Shown one piece after another: positions 1 through 5,904 of a stretch of DNA of 5,904 nt. Each line of letters opens with the position of its first letter. Position 1 is the first letter of the stretch. The stretch covers positions 1-5,904 of the forward strand of contig DASUWJ010000012.1 of assembly GCA_036378475.1 (NCBI GenBank), given 5' to 3'. A program made the translations under genes and the position numbers. The DNA is from 13-2-20CM-68-14 sp036378475 (GTDB lineage: Bacteria > Actinomycetota > Thermoleophilia > Gaiellales > Gaiellaceae). Below the pieces are notes generated by a model. The model did not search any database and had not been told where the DNA came from. It was given only the letters and a program-made list of their open reading frames with translations.

Positions 1-394
1 TCCGTTGCAGCTCGCTCTGCGAGAGCCGCTTCGGGTCGACTCGGATGCCGCCCTTGGCGCCGCCGAAGGGGATTCCCATCAGGGCGCACTTCCAGGTCAT
101 CCACATCGCGAGCGCCTTCACCTCGTCGAGCTCGACGTCGGGGTGGTAGCGGATCCCGCCCTTGGACGGCCCGCGCGCGATGTTGTGCGTGACCCGGTAG
201 CCCTCGAAGACCTGGATCACGCCGTCGTCCATCGTCACCGGCACGGAGACGACGACGGCCTTCTTGCACTCCTGCAGGACATTGACGAGATTCGGGTCGA
301 TTGCAAACTGGTCGGCGACCCGGCGCAGCTGCTCCTTCGCGATCTCGTACGGATTCTCGCGCAGGTGGGACTCGGGGAGTTCGATCGCGGTCAC
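1..394 (-). CDS. Glutamate dehydrogenase family (Glu/Leu/Phe/Val dehydrogenase), N-terminal part, cut by window edge
   Basis: The visible 131 residues are the N-terminal substrate-binding domain of an amino-acid dehydrogenase, most likely glutamate dehydrogenase. This family reversibly deaminates glutamate to 2-oxoglutarate and ammonia in the cytoplasm, using NAD or NADP. Family blocks read from the sequence are FEGYRVTHN (63-71), ARGPSKGGIRYHP (73-85), DEVKALAMWMTWK (90-102) and GIPFGGAKGGI (107-117). Lys78, Lys102 and Lys114 have the 24- and 12-residue spacing of the two substrate-binding lysines and the catalytic lysine known in bacterial GDHs. The start is GTG at 392-394, chosen because AAGGAG lies 5 nt upstream and the N-terminal length fits the family. 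The cofactor-binding Rossmann domain is off the window, so NAD versus NADP use, and glutamate versus branched-chain substrate, cannot be decided. It is separated from the protease gene by the only sizeable gap in the window. Confidence 0.93.
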   Translation of the reverse strand, partial: MTAIELPESHLRENPYEIAKEQLRRVADQFAIDPNLVNVLQECKKAVVVSVPVTMDDGVIQVFEGYRVTHNIARGPSKGGIRYHPDVELDEVKALAMWMTWKCALMGIPFGGAKGGIRVDPKRLSQSELQR

Positions 395-399
395 GGACG

Positions 400-405
400 C
401 TCCTT
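400..405 (-). promoter_or_regulatory. Shine-Dalgarno sequence of the glutamate dehydrogenase gene
   Basis: The minus strand reads AAGGAG followed by five bases and then GTG (392-394). It is the strongest ribosome-binding site in the window, and it decides the GTG start of this gene, which has no nearby ATG. Its strength contrasts with the upstream genes, which have weak or no such sequence and appear to rely on translational coupling. Confidence 0.8.
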
Positions 406-429
406 CGGCACTGGACAGGCGGAGAAATT

Positions 430-444
430 GCCGCAAATAGCGGC
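430..444. repeat. Short inverted repeat in the protease/GDH intergenic gap, possible weak terminator or operator
   Basis: GCCGC and GCGGC arms flank a 5-base A/T-rich loop, forming a perfect 5-bp stem 14 nt past the protease stop codon and 35 nt before the GDH start codon. On the minus strand it is followed by AATTTC, which has only a three-base T run, so a classical intrinsic terminator is doubtful. The surrounding 395-458 gap is visibly more A/T-rich than the coding DNA. I could not identify a convincing -35/-10 pair in it. A five-base stem can arise by chance in GC-rich DNA. Confidence 0.3.
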
Positions 445-458
445 CGGAGCATACATCG

Positions 459-3131
459 CTACTTGATGGTGAAGGACACCCTGCGGCGCGTGGCCCGGCT
501 GCCGTCCGGCGGGATCGCGGTCAGGGCCAGCGTGTAGCGGCCGGGCGGGAGCGTGTTGCCGTTCGGGTCGCGGCCGGTCAGGCCGAAGGCATAGCGGCCG
601 GGCAGGAGATCGCGCATGCGGACGAGCAGTCCGAGCCTCGTTCCGATCGAGCTTGTCAGCACCATGTCGAGCCTGCCGACGGGCCGGATCTCGGCACCCT
701 GCGCGCCGCTGGCGAGACCGCCGGCCTGGAAGGAGAGGACGGCCGGCGCCGTATCCGAGGGCCTGAAGGCCCGCCGGGAGAGCTGAACCGCGCTCAGGAG
801 CGGGCTTCGATCCCGCCCGAAGGGGATCGCGAACGGCACCCTGATCGCCAGGGTTGAGGGGCTGCCGATCTCGATCGACCCCTCCGCCGGCGGAGCGGTC
901 CCCGGCCGGCCGCGAAACGACGCCGTGACCTTGATCGTGATCCTGCTGCCGGGAGGCAGCGCGAAGCGCTCCGGCGAGGCCGCGAGCGCGAGCCCCGCCC
1001 CGCCCGACTCGGGCACGGTCACGTGCAGGCGCAGCAGGCGGGTCGAGATGCTCCGGATCGTCAGCTGCTGGACCGAGTGCCAGTTCTGGCGGTCGGCGGG
1101 ACCGAAGGCGAGGCTGGTCGGGGTGCTGGCGAGCTCGGCCGCGGCCGCGGCGCCGACATCGACGAGGCCGGTGCCCTCGGCGAGGACCGAGCCGCCGAGC
1201 GGCCTCGCGTAGCCCGCGAGCGCGCTCCGGAGGGCGTAGGCGTCGAGATCGGGCCGCGCCTGCGCCAGGAGCGCGGCGGCGCCCGCGACCGTGGCGGCCG
1301 CGGCGCTCGAGCCGTTGACGGTCCCATACGCCGGCGCCCCGCTCTCGGCCACGGAGGGTTCGGAGGTCATCAGGGCGACGCCTGGGCCGAGCAGATTCGG
1401 CCGCACGCGCCAGTCGAAGGAGAGCCCTTGGGAGGAGAAGGGGGCAACGCCGCCGGCGGTGCCGTTGTTGACGATCCGCGCCGAGCCGAGTGAGAGTGCG
1501 GGCCGGCGACCGTGGGCGAGCGCCGCCAGTGCCGTCCGCGCGACGTCGTCCGGGACGGCGACGACCGGCACGGAGACGTTCTCGTCCAGACCGAGCCCGC
1601 CCGGCGGGATCGCGGTGCCGTAGAGGACGACCGCCGCGGCGCCGGCGCGGGCGGCGTTCTCGACCGCGGTGACGGGATCGTCTCCCGCCCAAACGAGGGC
1701 GGCACGCCCGGCGACGGTGCTGAGCCCGTGCTGGTCGAAGAAGGCATCGAGTGGTGGCGCCGCGACGAAGCTGCCGAGTCGGCTCGGCCCGAGCCGCGCC
1801 TTCGGAGCGGCGATCTGAAGCTCGCTCGCGCGCGCCGGCAACACCGCCCCCGCGAGCGGCAGCAGGCGGTCGACGAGGACGTTGAGGCCGACCCGGACGA
1901 CGACTCGCACCTGCTCGGTCTGGGAGCGCAGGTCGGCCGCGCCGACGCTCAAAGCCGCCGCCGAGGCGCCGGGGCTCGAGAGACTGCCGAAGGCAGGGCC
2001 GCCGGGGCCGTCGTTTCCCGCCGGGGCGACGACGAGTGTGTCGAGATCGAGGGCGCCCTGGATGGCCTGTGCGTCCGGTGCATCCGCGAAGGCCGCGTAG
2101 GACGCGGCGAGCGCCACGAGCGCGATCCTGGCGGCGTCGTGCGCGTCGCCGTCCTGGTTCGGGTCGACCGCCCGCTCGAGGCCGGCGATCAGCTGGTCGG
2201 TCCGCGCGTAGACCGCCCAACCGCCGTTGACGTCCGGCTGCCACCCGGCCACCCGGATCGGCAGCACCGACGCACCCGTGGCCACGCCGCCGAGCCCCTC
2301 GGGGCCACCGGCGCCGACGAGCAGGCCGGCCATCTCGGTCCCGTGCCGCTCGAGGCTGGTGGCGTCATCCGGCTTCGTCGCCGCCAGGGCGTTGAAATCG
2401 CTGTCGGCGAGGATGTCGATCCCGTTCTGCACCCGCCCGCGCAGGAACGGCTGCGCCCGGTCGACACCGGTATCGAGCAGCGCGATCGTGACGCCACGGC
2501 CGTCGAAACCGGGCAGCATGATCTCCGGGCGGTGGGCGGCGCCGCGCGCAAGCTCGTCGCGGGCGAGCAGCTCCGAGGAGAGCTCGGCGGGATATGCGAT
2601 CCGGACCGGATAGACGCCCGCGACCTCGGGCTGGCGCTCGAGCAGAGCCGCAGCCTCGGAATCGAGCGCGGCCGAGAAACCGTTGATCACCCGCGCGAAG
2701 TAGTAATCGACCCGCACCTGGATACCGTGGGCGGCGAGCGTCGCCAGGACCTGCTGGCGCGAGGCGACCGCGGCCGCGGTCCACTGGCGCTCCTGCGAAT
2801 CGCTCGCCCGGCCGCCGGCCGCGGCGACGCGCTCGGCGAGCGAGGGGGCCTTGAGGACGACGATCATCCGCTGTCCGACCGAGACCTGGGGGCGCGCGCT
2901 GCCGGCGAGGCCGCGCCAGGCCGAGGCCGCCGAGGTGATCGTGGGCGTGGCCGAGGTCGTCCCGCCCGCGCCAAGTACGAGGGCGGTACAGGCGAGTGCG
3001 ACGAGCGCGAGTGCCGCCGACTGCGCCACACGGGCACTCGAACCGAGCGAGCGGACGACTCGCCGCTTGGGATGCCGCTCGGGCCTAGACGGAGATCCCG
3101 GCGAGCCCCGCCCGCGCTCCAGAGGAGGCAT
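459..3131 (-). CDS. Exported subtilisin-family (S8) serine protease with I9-like propeptide, PA insert and C-terminal Ig-like domains
   Basis: This is an 890-residue subtilase, expected to cut proteins outside the membrane. A basic n-region (KRRVVR, 22-27), a hydrophobic stretch (about 37-57) and a possible cleavage after TTSA (61) form a long signal peptide. An I9-like inhibitory propeptide follows (about 83-180). The catalytic Asp220 (ALLDTGVD), His263 (RHGTEMAG), oxyanion Asn373 (APAGND) and Ser609 (NGSSAAAATVAG) are all present. A protease-associated (PA) type insert at about 475-535 lies between Asn and Ser, as in Vpr/lactocepin-type subtilases. After the catalytic domain come a fibronectin-III-like region (about 669-770) and an FlgD-like Ig domain with two PGRY hairpins (about 790-890). 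No anchor or sorting signal is seen at the C-terminus, so it is probably released. In-frame ATGs also exist at 3137 and 3176; I prefer 3131 because it overlaps tsaD least and has a weak GGA 5 nt upstream. All three start inside tsaD. The GTG at 3029 would avoid overlap but would lose the basic n-region. The substrate is unknown. Confidence 0.93.
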   Translation of the reverse strand: MPPLERGRGSPGSPSRPERHPKRRVVRSLGSSARVAQSAALALVALACTALVLGAGGTTSATPTITSAASAWRGLAGSARPQVSVGQRMIVVLKAPSLAERVAAAGGRASDSQERQWTAAAVASRQQVLATLAAHGIQVRVDYYFARVINGFSAALDSEAAALLERQPEVAGVYPVRIAYPAELSSELLARDELARGAAHRPEIMLPGFDGRGVTIALLDTGVDRAQPFLRGRVQNGIDILADSDFNALAATKPDDATSLERHGTEMAGLLVGAGGPEGLGGVATGASVLPIRVAGWQPDVNGGWAVYARTDQLIAGLERAVDPNQDGDAHDAARIALVALAASYAAFADAPDAQAIQGALDLDTLVVAPAGNDGPGGPAFGSLSSPGASAAALSVGAADLRSQTEQVRVVVRVGLNVLVDRLLPLAGAVLPARASELQIAAPKARLGPSRLGSFVAAPPLDAFFDQHGLSTVAGRAALVWAGDDPVTAVENAARAGAAAVVLYGTAIPPGGLGLDENVSVPVVAVPDDVARTALAALAHGRRPALSLGSARIVNNGTAGGVAPFSSQGLSFDWRVRPNLLGPGVALMTSEPSVAESGAPAYGTVNGSSAAAATVAGAAALLAQARPDLDAYALRSALAGYARPLGGSVLAEGTGLVDVGAAAAAELASTPTSLAFGPADRQNWHSVQQLTIRSISTRLLRLHVTVPESGGAGLALAASPERFALPPGSRITIKVTASFRGRPGTAPPAEGSIEIGSPSTLAIRVPFAIPFGRDRSPLLSAVQLSRRAFRPSDTAPAVLSFQAGGLASGAQGAEIRPVGRLDMVLTSSIGTRLGLLVRMRDLLPGRYAFGLTGRDPNGNTLPPGRYTLALTAIPPDGSRATRRRVSFTIK

Positions 3132-4155
3132 ACGCATCCAGCGCAAGATAACCGGGGAAGGGGATTGGCTCGGCATATCTCGCGGCCGAGCCGATCATCG
3201 CCGCGTTGTCCGTGCAGAGTGCGAGCGGCGCAAGCGCCGCCTCGGGCAGCGAGCTGCGGAGTTCCGTATTCGCGGCGACGCCGCCGACGACCGCGAGCCT
3301 GCGCGCTCCGGTCTCGGCCGCTGCCTCGGCAGCGCGCGTGACGAGGGCGCGGACGATCGCGCGCTGGTAGCTCGCGGCCAGGTCGGCACGGCGTCGGCCG
3401 AGCTCTGCCTCGGAGAGCTCGCGCACGGCGTAGAGGAGCGCGGTCTTGAGCCCCGAGAAGGAAAAGTCGAGCCCCGGCACCTTCGCGACCGGAAACCGGT
3501 AGGCGCCCGGGTCGCCCTCGCGCGCGAGCCGCTCGAGCGCGGCGCCGCCCGGATAGCCGAGCCCGAGCAGGCGCGCGCCCTTGTCGAAGGCCTCCCCCGC
3601 GGCGTCGTCCAGAGTCGTGCCCAGCACCCGGAACGCGCCCCGCCGCGGAACGTCGATCAGGAGGGTATGCCCGCCGCTCGCGAGCAGGCAGAGAAACGGC
3701 GGCTCGAACTCCTCCGGCTGCAGGTAGAGCGAGGCGACGTGGCCGTGCAGGTGATCGACCGGGACGAGCGGCAGCTTGTGGGCGAGGGCGAGCGCCTTCG
3801 CGGCCGAGAGCCCGACGAGAAGCGCCCCGATCAGGCCGGGCCCCTGGGTGACGGCGACGGCGGCGAGCTCGGGCAGCTCGACTTCTGCTTCCGCCAGCGC
3901 AGTCGCGACAACCGGGAGCACGAGCTCAAGGTGCCGGCGGGAGGCGACCTCGGGCACGACGCCCCCGAACCGCGCGTGCAGGTCGGCCTGCGAGGAGACG
4001 ACGTTCGCGAGGATCGAGCCGTCGGCGGCGACAACCGCGGCCGCGGTCTCGTCGCAGGAGGTCTCGAGCGCGAGGATCAGCTTCCGGTCCCGCTGCTCGT
4101 GCCGGCGGGCGAGGACGGGCGCGCGCGTCCGCGAGCTCGCTGCCGGCTCAGCCAT
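3085..4155 (-). CDS. tsaD: tRNA N6-adenosine threonylcarbamoyltransferase TsaD
   Basis: TsaD (Kae1/Gcp/YgjD family, ASKHA fold) transfers the threonylcarbamoyl group from threonylcarbamoyl-AMP to N6 of A37 in tRNAs that read ANN codons, working with TsaB and TsaE in the cytoplasm. The 356 residues include the family start LETSCDETAAAVV (30-42), the metal-ligand block DHLHGHVASLY (134-144) with His135 and His139, ASGGHT (159-164), the FSFSGLKTAL block (231-240), VVGGVAANTELR (289-300) and CTDNAAMI (314-321) with metal-ligand Asp316. The ATG overlaps the rimI stop in ATGGCTGA and no Shine-Dalgarno precedes it, which suggests coupled translation. This start gives about 24 residues (Arg-rich) before the conserved LILALETSC, whereas most family members begin almost directly there; no ATG or GTG lies between. 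The rest is normal length and all key residues are intact. Confidence 0.97.
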   Translation of the reverse strand: MAEPAASSRTRAPVLARRHEQRDRKLILALETSCDETAAAVVAADGSILANVVSSQADLHARFGGVVPEVASRRHLELVLPVVATALAEAEVELPELAAVAVTQGPGLIGALLVGLSAAKALALAHKLPLVPVDHLHGHVASLYLQPEEFEPPFLCLLASGGHTLLIDVPRRGAFRVLGTTLDDAAGEAFDKGARLLGLGYPGGAALERLAREGDPGAYRFPVAKVPGLDFSFSGLKTALLYAVRELSEAELGRRRADLAASYQRAIVRALVTRAAEAAAETGARRLAVVGGVAANTELRSSLPEAALAPLALCTDNAAMIGSAARYAEPIPFPGYLALDAYASSGARAGLAGISV

Positions 4156-4627
4156 CCGGGAGGTCGCTGATCGGGTCCTTCCACATGATCAGGGCGTCTT
4201 CCCGGTTGTCGGTGTAGTAGCCGCGCCTGATGCCTCGCGGCTTGAAGCCGAGCCGCTCGTAGAGCGCGATTGCCTCCGAGTTCGAGACTCTCACCTCGAG
4301 CGTGTAGCCCCGCCGGCCGCGGCCCGCCGTCAGCTCGAAGAGCCGCTCCAAGAGGGTGGTCGCCACGCCGCGCCGGCGCTGGGCCGGATCGACCGCGACG
4401 TTCATCACGTGCCAGGCATCCACGTAGCGGGAGATGACGAGGTAGCCGACGAGCTCGCCGCTCTCGAGGTCGAACGCTCCCAGGCAGATCGAGGACGGCT
4501 TGGCCAGTTCGCTCGCGAACATCGAGCGCGACCACGGCGTCGGGTACGAGGCGCGCTCGATCGTCTCGATCGCGTTCAGGTCGCGCATCTGCAGCGGCCG
4601 CAGTTCGACGCGCGTCATCTCCTTCAT
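4148..4627 (-). CDS. rimI: Protein N-terminal acetyltransferase RimI (GNAT family)
   Basis: RimI uses acetyl-CoA to acetylate protein N-termini, classically Ala1 of ribosomal protein S18. The 159-residue protein has the GNAT layout: an N-terminal ERASYPTPWS segment (24-33) typical of RimI, the strand HVMNVAVDPAQ (73-83), the acetyl-CoA loop RRRGVA (84-89), and LEVRVSNSEAIALYERLGF (110-128). Glu111 and Tyr123 match the catalytic Glu and Tyr described in enterobacterial RimI. The ATG at 4627 overlaps the tsaB stop as ATGA and has GGAG 8 nt upstream (4636-4639). A second ATG at 4618 is less likely because its AAGGAG would abut the start codon. Its position between tsaB and tsaD is a known arrangement in many bacteria. 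The physiological substrate here is unproven; proteins other than S18 are possible. Confidence 0.94.
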   Translation of the reverse strand: MKEMTRVELRPLQMRDLNAIETIERASYPTPWSRSMFASELAKPSSICLGAFDLESGELVGYLVISRYVDAWHVMNVAVDPAQRRRGVATTLLERLFELTAGRGRRGYTLEVRVSNSEAIALYERLGFKPRGIRRGYYTDNREDALIMWKDPISDLPDG

Positions 4628-5217
4628 CGGGTCCGCTCCGCGTCCGGCACCCGCAGGTACAACGGCTCAACGGCCTCGGGGGAACCGAACTCGCGGGCGA
4701 GGGCGGCATGGAAGCGGGCCCGCGGCAGGTGGAGCTCGCTCTCTCGCGGCGGGATCGCCGCGCCGAGCTGCTCGAGCGCACTGCGATAGCGAACCGCGCC
4801 GTCCCCCACGCAGACGGTCCCGCGCTCGAGGCGCAGCTGCTGGGGCGCGAGTACCGCCAGCGCCCCGCCGACGAGCGTGAAGACCTCGCGCCGGCCGGCA
4901 TCCACGACCGGCAGCGCACCGGGTGACCCGGCCGCGAGGGCCTCGAGCGTCGAGACGCCGGCCAGGGGCAGCTCGAGCGCGAAGGCGAGCGCCCGCGCCG
5001 CGGCGAGGCCCATCCGTACGCCGGTGAAGCTGCCCGGGCCCGTACCGACGACGAGCGCGCCGAGCTCACCCGGCTCGGCCTTGCCTTCCTGCAGCAGCTC
5101 GGAGACGTCGGCGAGGACGCGCAGCGCGCGCGAGGCGCGCTCGGCGAGGAGCTCTCCGTCGCGGACGAGCGCGCTGGTGGCGACGCTCGTCGCGGTGTCA
5201 AACGCGAGCGTCAGCAT
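4624..5217 (-). CDS. tsaB: tRNA threonylcarbamoyladenosine biosynthesis protein TsaB
   Basis: TsaB (YeaZ) is a catalytically degenerate paralogue of TsaD that dimerises with it and scaffolds TsaE in the t6A transfer complex. The 197-residue product opens with LTLAFDTATSVATSALV (2-18) and carries the family signature VVGTGPGSFTGVRMGLAAAR (56-75). It lacks the HxxxH metal site, as expected for TsaB. It is somewhat shorter than the E. coli protein (about 230 residues), with a compact C-terminal half, which is common in actinobacteria. The ATG at 5217 lies 20 nt inside the end of tsaE, and a modest GAGG sits 9 nt upstream (5227-5230). The stop overlaps the rimI start by 4 nt. In some actinobacteria TsaB and RimI are fused into one protein; here they are separate but coupled. 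Confidence 0.95.
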   Translation of the reverse strand: MLTLAFDTATSVATSALVRDGELLAERASRALRVLADVSELLQEGKAEPGELGALVVGTGPGSFTGVRMGLAAARALAFALELPLAGVSTLEALAAGSPGALPVVDAGRREVFTLVGGALAVLAPQQLRLERGTVCVGDGAVRYRSALEQLGAAIPPRESELHLPRARFHAALAREFGSPEAVEPLYLRVPDAERTR

Positions 5218-5656
5218 CGCCGGCCGCCTCGAGCAGCAGCCCGTGGTCGTCGCTTCGCAACTCGATCAGCCTCCGATCTCGATCCACGTGTGACAAACGT
5301 ACCGAGACCCGAGGCGCCGGGAGCGCGCCGGAGGCCGCCTCGGGCCACTCGACGAAGCAGATCGCATCCTGGAAGTACGGCTCCAGGTCGCCCCACTCGG
5401 CGGCGGAGAGGCCCTGGAACCGGAAGAGATCAAGGTGCGACACGGCCGGATCGCCCGGGTAGCGGTGGCCGATCGTAAAGGTGGGGCTCGTGACCGGAAC
5501 CTGGACGCCGAGCCCGCGGCAGGCACCTCGGACGAAGGTCGTCTTGCCGGACCCGAGCGCTCCGGAAACGGTAACCACGTCTCCGCGGCGGAGACCGCGC
5601 GCGAGCCGCGCGGCAATCGCCTCCGTCTCCGCCGCCGAGGCGGAGGCTAGCTCCAC
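5198..5656 (-). CDS. tsaE: tRNA threonylcarbamoyladenosine biosynthesis ATPase TsaE
   Basis: TsaE (YjeE) is a small P-loop ATPase that binds the TsaB-TsaD dimer and is needed for multi-turnover t6A synthesis. The 152 residues show the Walker A loop GALGSGKTT (32-40), the VTSPTF switch block (55-60), HLDLFR (74-79) and the FVEWP segment (101-105), all diagnostic of the family, and length is normal. The start is GTG at 5654-5656, the only sensible one: no in-frame start codon lies just upstream, and the N-terminus aligns in length with known TsaE proteins. No Shine-Dalgarno is visible. The start is 4 nt after the stop of the uracil-DNA glycosylase gene, so re-initiation by ribosomes finishing that gene is likely. 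Its own stop lies 20 nt inside tsaB. Confidence 0.96.
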   Translation of the reverse strand: MELASASAAETEAIAARLARGLRRGDVVTVSGALGSGKTTFVRGACRGLGVQVPVTSPTFTIGHRYPGDPAVSHLDLFRFQGLSAAEWGDLEPYFQDAICFVEWPEAASGALPAPRVSVRLSHVDRDRRLIELRSDDHGLLLEAAGDADARV

Positions 5657-5660
5657 CGGC

Positions 5661-5904
5661 TCAGAAGAGACCGAGCTGGACCGCGGGTGCGGCGGTCACG
5701 GGCGCAAGCGGCGGCGGGGCGGCCGTCTCGGGGGAGCCGCCGAGCAGCTCCGGCAGGCGGGCAAAGTCCGCCTCCAGCACCTTCAGCATCGCGGGGGTGT
5801 AGAGCGCGGCCGCCGGATGGTAGAGCGGGTAGAGGAGCACGCGCCGGCCGCCGAGCTTCGCCTCCTGCTCCTGACCGTGCACACGCGTGATTCCCGTCGG
5901 CTTG
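5661..5904 (-). CDS. Uracil-DNA glycosylase, family 4 type, C-terminal 80 residues (5' end off window)
   Basis: This partial gene runs in from the right edge. The visible frame begins KPTGITRVHGQ and includes VLLYPLYHPAAALYTP (22-37 of the visible part), which matches the second catalytic motif, HPxAAL, of family 4/5 uracil-DNA glycosylases; these enzymes excise uracil from DNA to start base-excision repair. The [4Fe-4S] cysteines and motif 1 lie outside the window, so family 4 is favoured from the Thr-Arg-Val-His-Gly context and overall layout but is not proven. After the core (EADFARLPELL) comes a Pro/Ala-rich linker of about 20 residues ending in QLGLF, which resembles a sliding-clamp-binding peptide. 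A GTG at 5882 lies in frame, but it falls inside the conserved domain and is not the real start. The stop is 4 nt before tsaE. Confidence 0.87.
   Translation of the reverse strand, partial: KPTGITRVHGQEQEAKLGGRRVLLYPLYHPAAALYTPAMLKVLEADFARLPELLGGSPETAAPPPLAPVTAAPAVQLGLF

Noticed and set aside
391..2244. A 617-codon open frame on the minus strand in another frame of the protease gene
   Set aside because: The product is an Arg/Ala/Gly-rich shadow with no domain, and it runs through the protease stop and the intergenic gap. The protease frame has all family motifs.
2966..3008. Possible lipoprotein lipobox around the cysteine in the protease signal sequence (VALAC)
   Set aside because: Position -3 is Ala and -2 is Leu instead of the usual Leu and Ala/Ser, and the hydrophobic stretch continues past the cysteine.
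1512..3341. A 609-codon open frame on the plus strand opposite the protease gene
   Set aside because: It is antisense to a gene with clear catalytic motifs, its translation is low-complexity Arg/Gly/Ala-rich with no recognisable domain, and long antisense frames are expected in DNA this GC-rich.
2851..4170. A 439-codon plus-strand open frame opposite tsaD
   Set aside because: It is a compositional shadow of tsaD and has no recognisable motif.
4618..4627. AAGGAG directly before the second ATG of rimI
   Set aside because: The spacing to that ATG is zero, too short for a working Shine-Dalgarno. The sequence is explained as codons 2-3 of rimI.
5115..5142. GCGC-rich alternating tract with local palindromes
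   Set aside because: It lies inside tsaB and encodes Arg/Ala/Ser codons of a conserved-length protein; such tracts are frequent by chance at this GC content.
4077..5201. A 374-codon minus-strand frame spanning tsaB and rimI
   Set aside because: It is Ser/Arg/Pro-rich and lies in the wrong frame across two genes with unambiguous family signatures.

Overview
The window is a stretch of very GC-rich (about 70% by eye) bacterial chromosome with every gene on the minus strand, so the biology reads from position 5904 down to 1. High GC, dense packing with overlapping stop/start codons, GTG starts and the protein styles suggest an actinobacterium-like genome. A deep lineage such as Thermoleophilia is my best guess, but that is inference and no rRNA is present to settle it.

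In transcription order the layout is as follows. (1) 5904-5661 is the C-terminal end of a family-4-type uracil-DNA glycosylase, ending in a Pro/Ala-rich tail with a terminal QLGLF. (2) 5656-5198 is tsaE, (3) 5217-4624 tsaB, (4) 4627-4148 rimI and (5) 4155-3085 tsaD. (6) About 3131-459 is a large exported subtilisin-family (S8) serine protease whose start lies inside the 3' end of tsaD. (7) A 64-bp intergenic gap holds a small inverted repeat. (8) 394-1 is the N-terminal 131 residues of a glutamate dehydrogenase-family enzyme, cut by the window edge, with a GTG start and a clear Shine-Dalgarno sequence.

Genes 2, 3 and 5 encode the TsaE-TsaB-TsaD machinery that transfers the threonylcarbamoyl group to A37 of ANN-decoding tRNAs (t6A). 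RimI, an N-terminal acetyltransferase, is embedded between tsaB and tsaD. The TsaC/Sua5 enzyme that makes the threonylcarbamoyl-AMP donor is not in the window. Junctions are tight: a 4-nt gap from the glycosylase to tsaE, then overlaps of 20 nt (tsaE/tsaB), 4 nt (ATGA, tsaB/rimI) and 8 nt (ATGGCTGA, rimI/tsaD), and about 47 nt into the protease. This points to one translationally coupled operon. The glutamate dehydrogenase sits after the only real gap and may be separately expressed.

I see no mobile element, CRISPR array, RNA gene or evident novel multi-gene system. The points most worth a second look are the putative sliding-clamp motif at the glycosylase C-terminus, the secreted protease overlapping the end of the t6A operon, and that protease's divergent active-site serine block.
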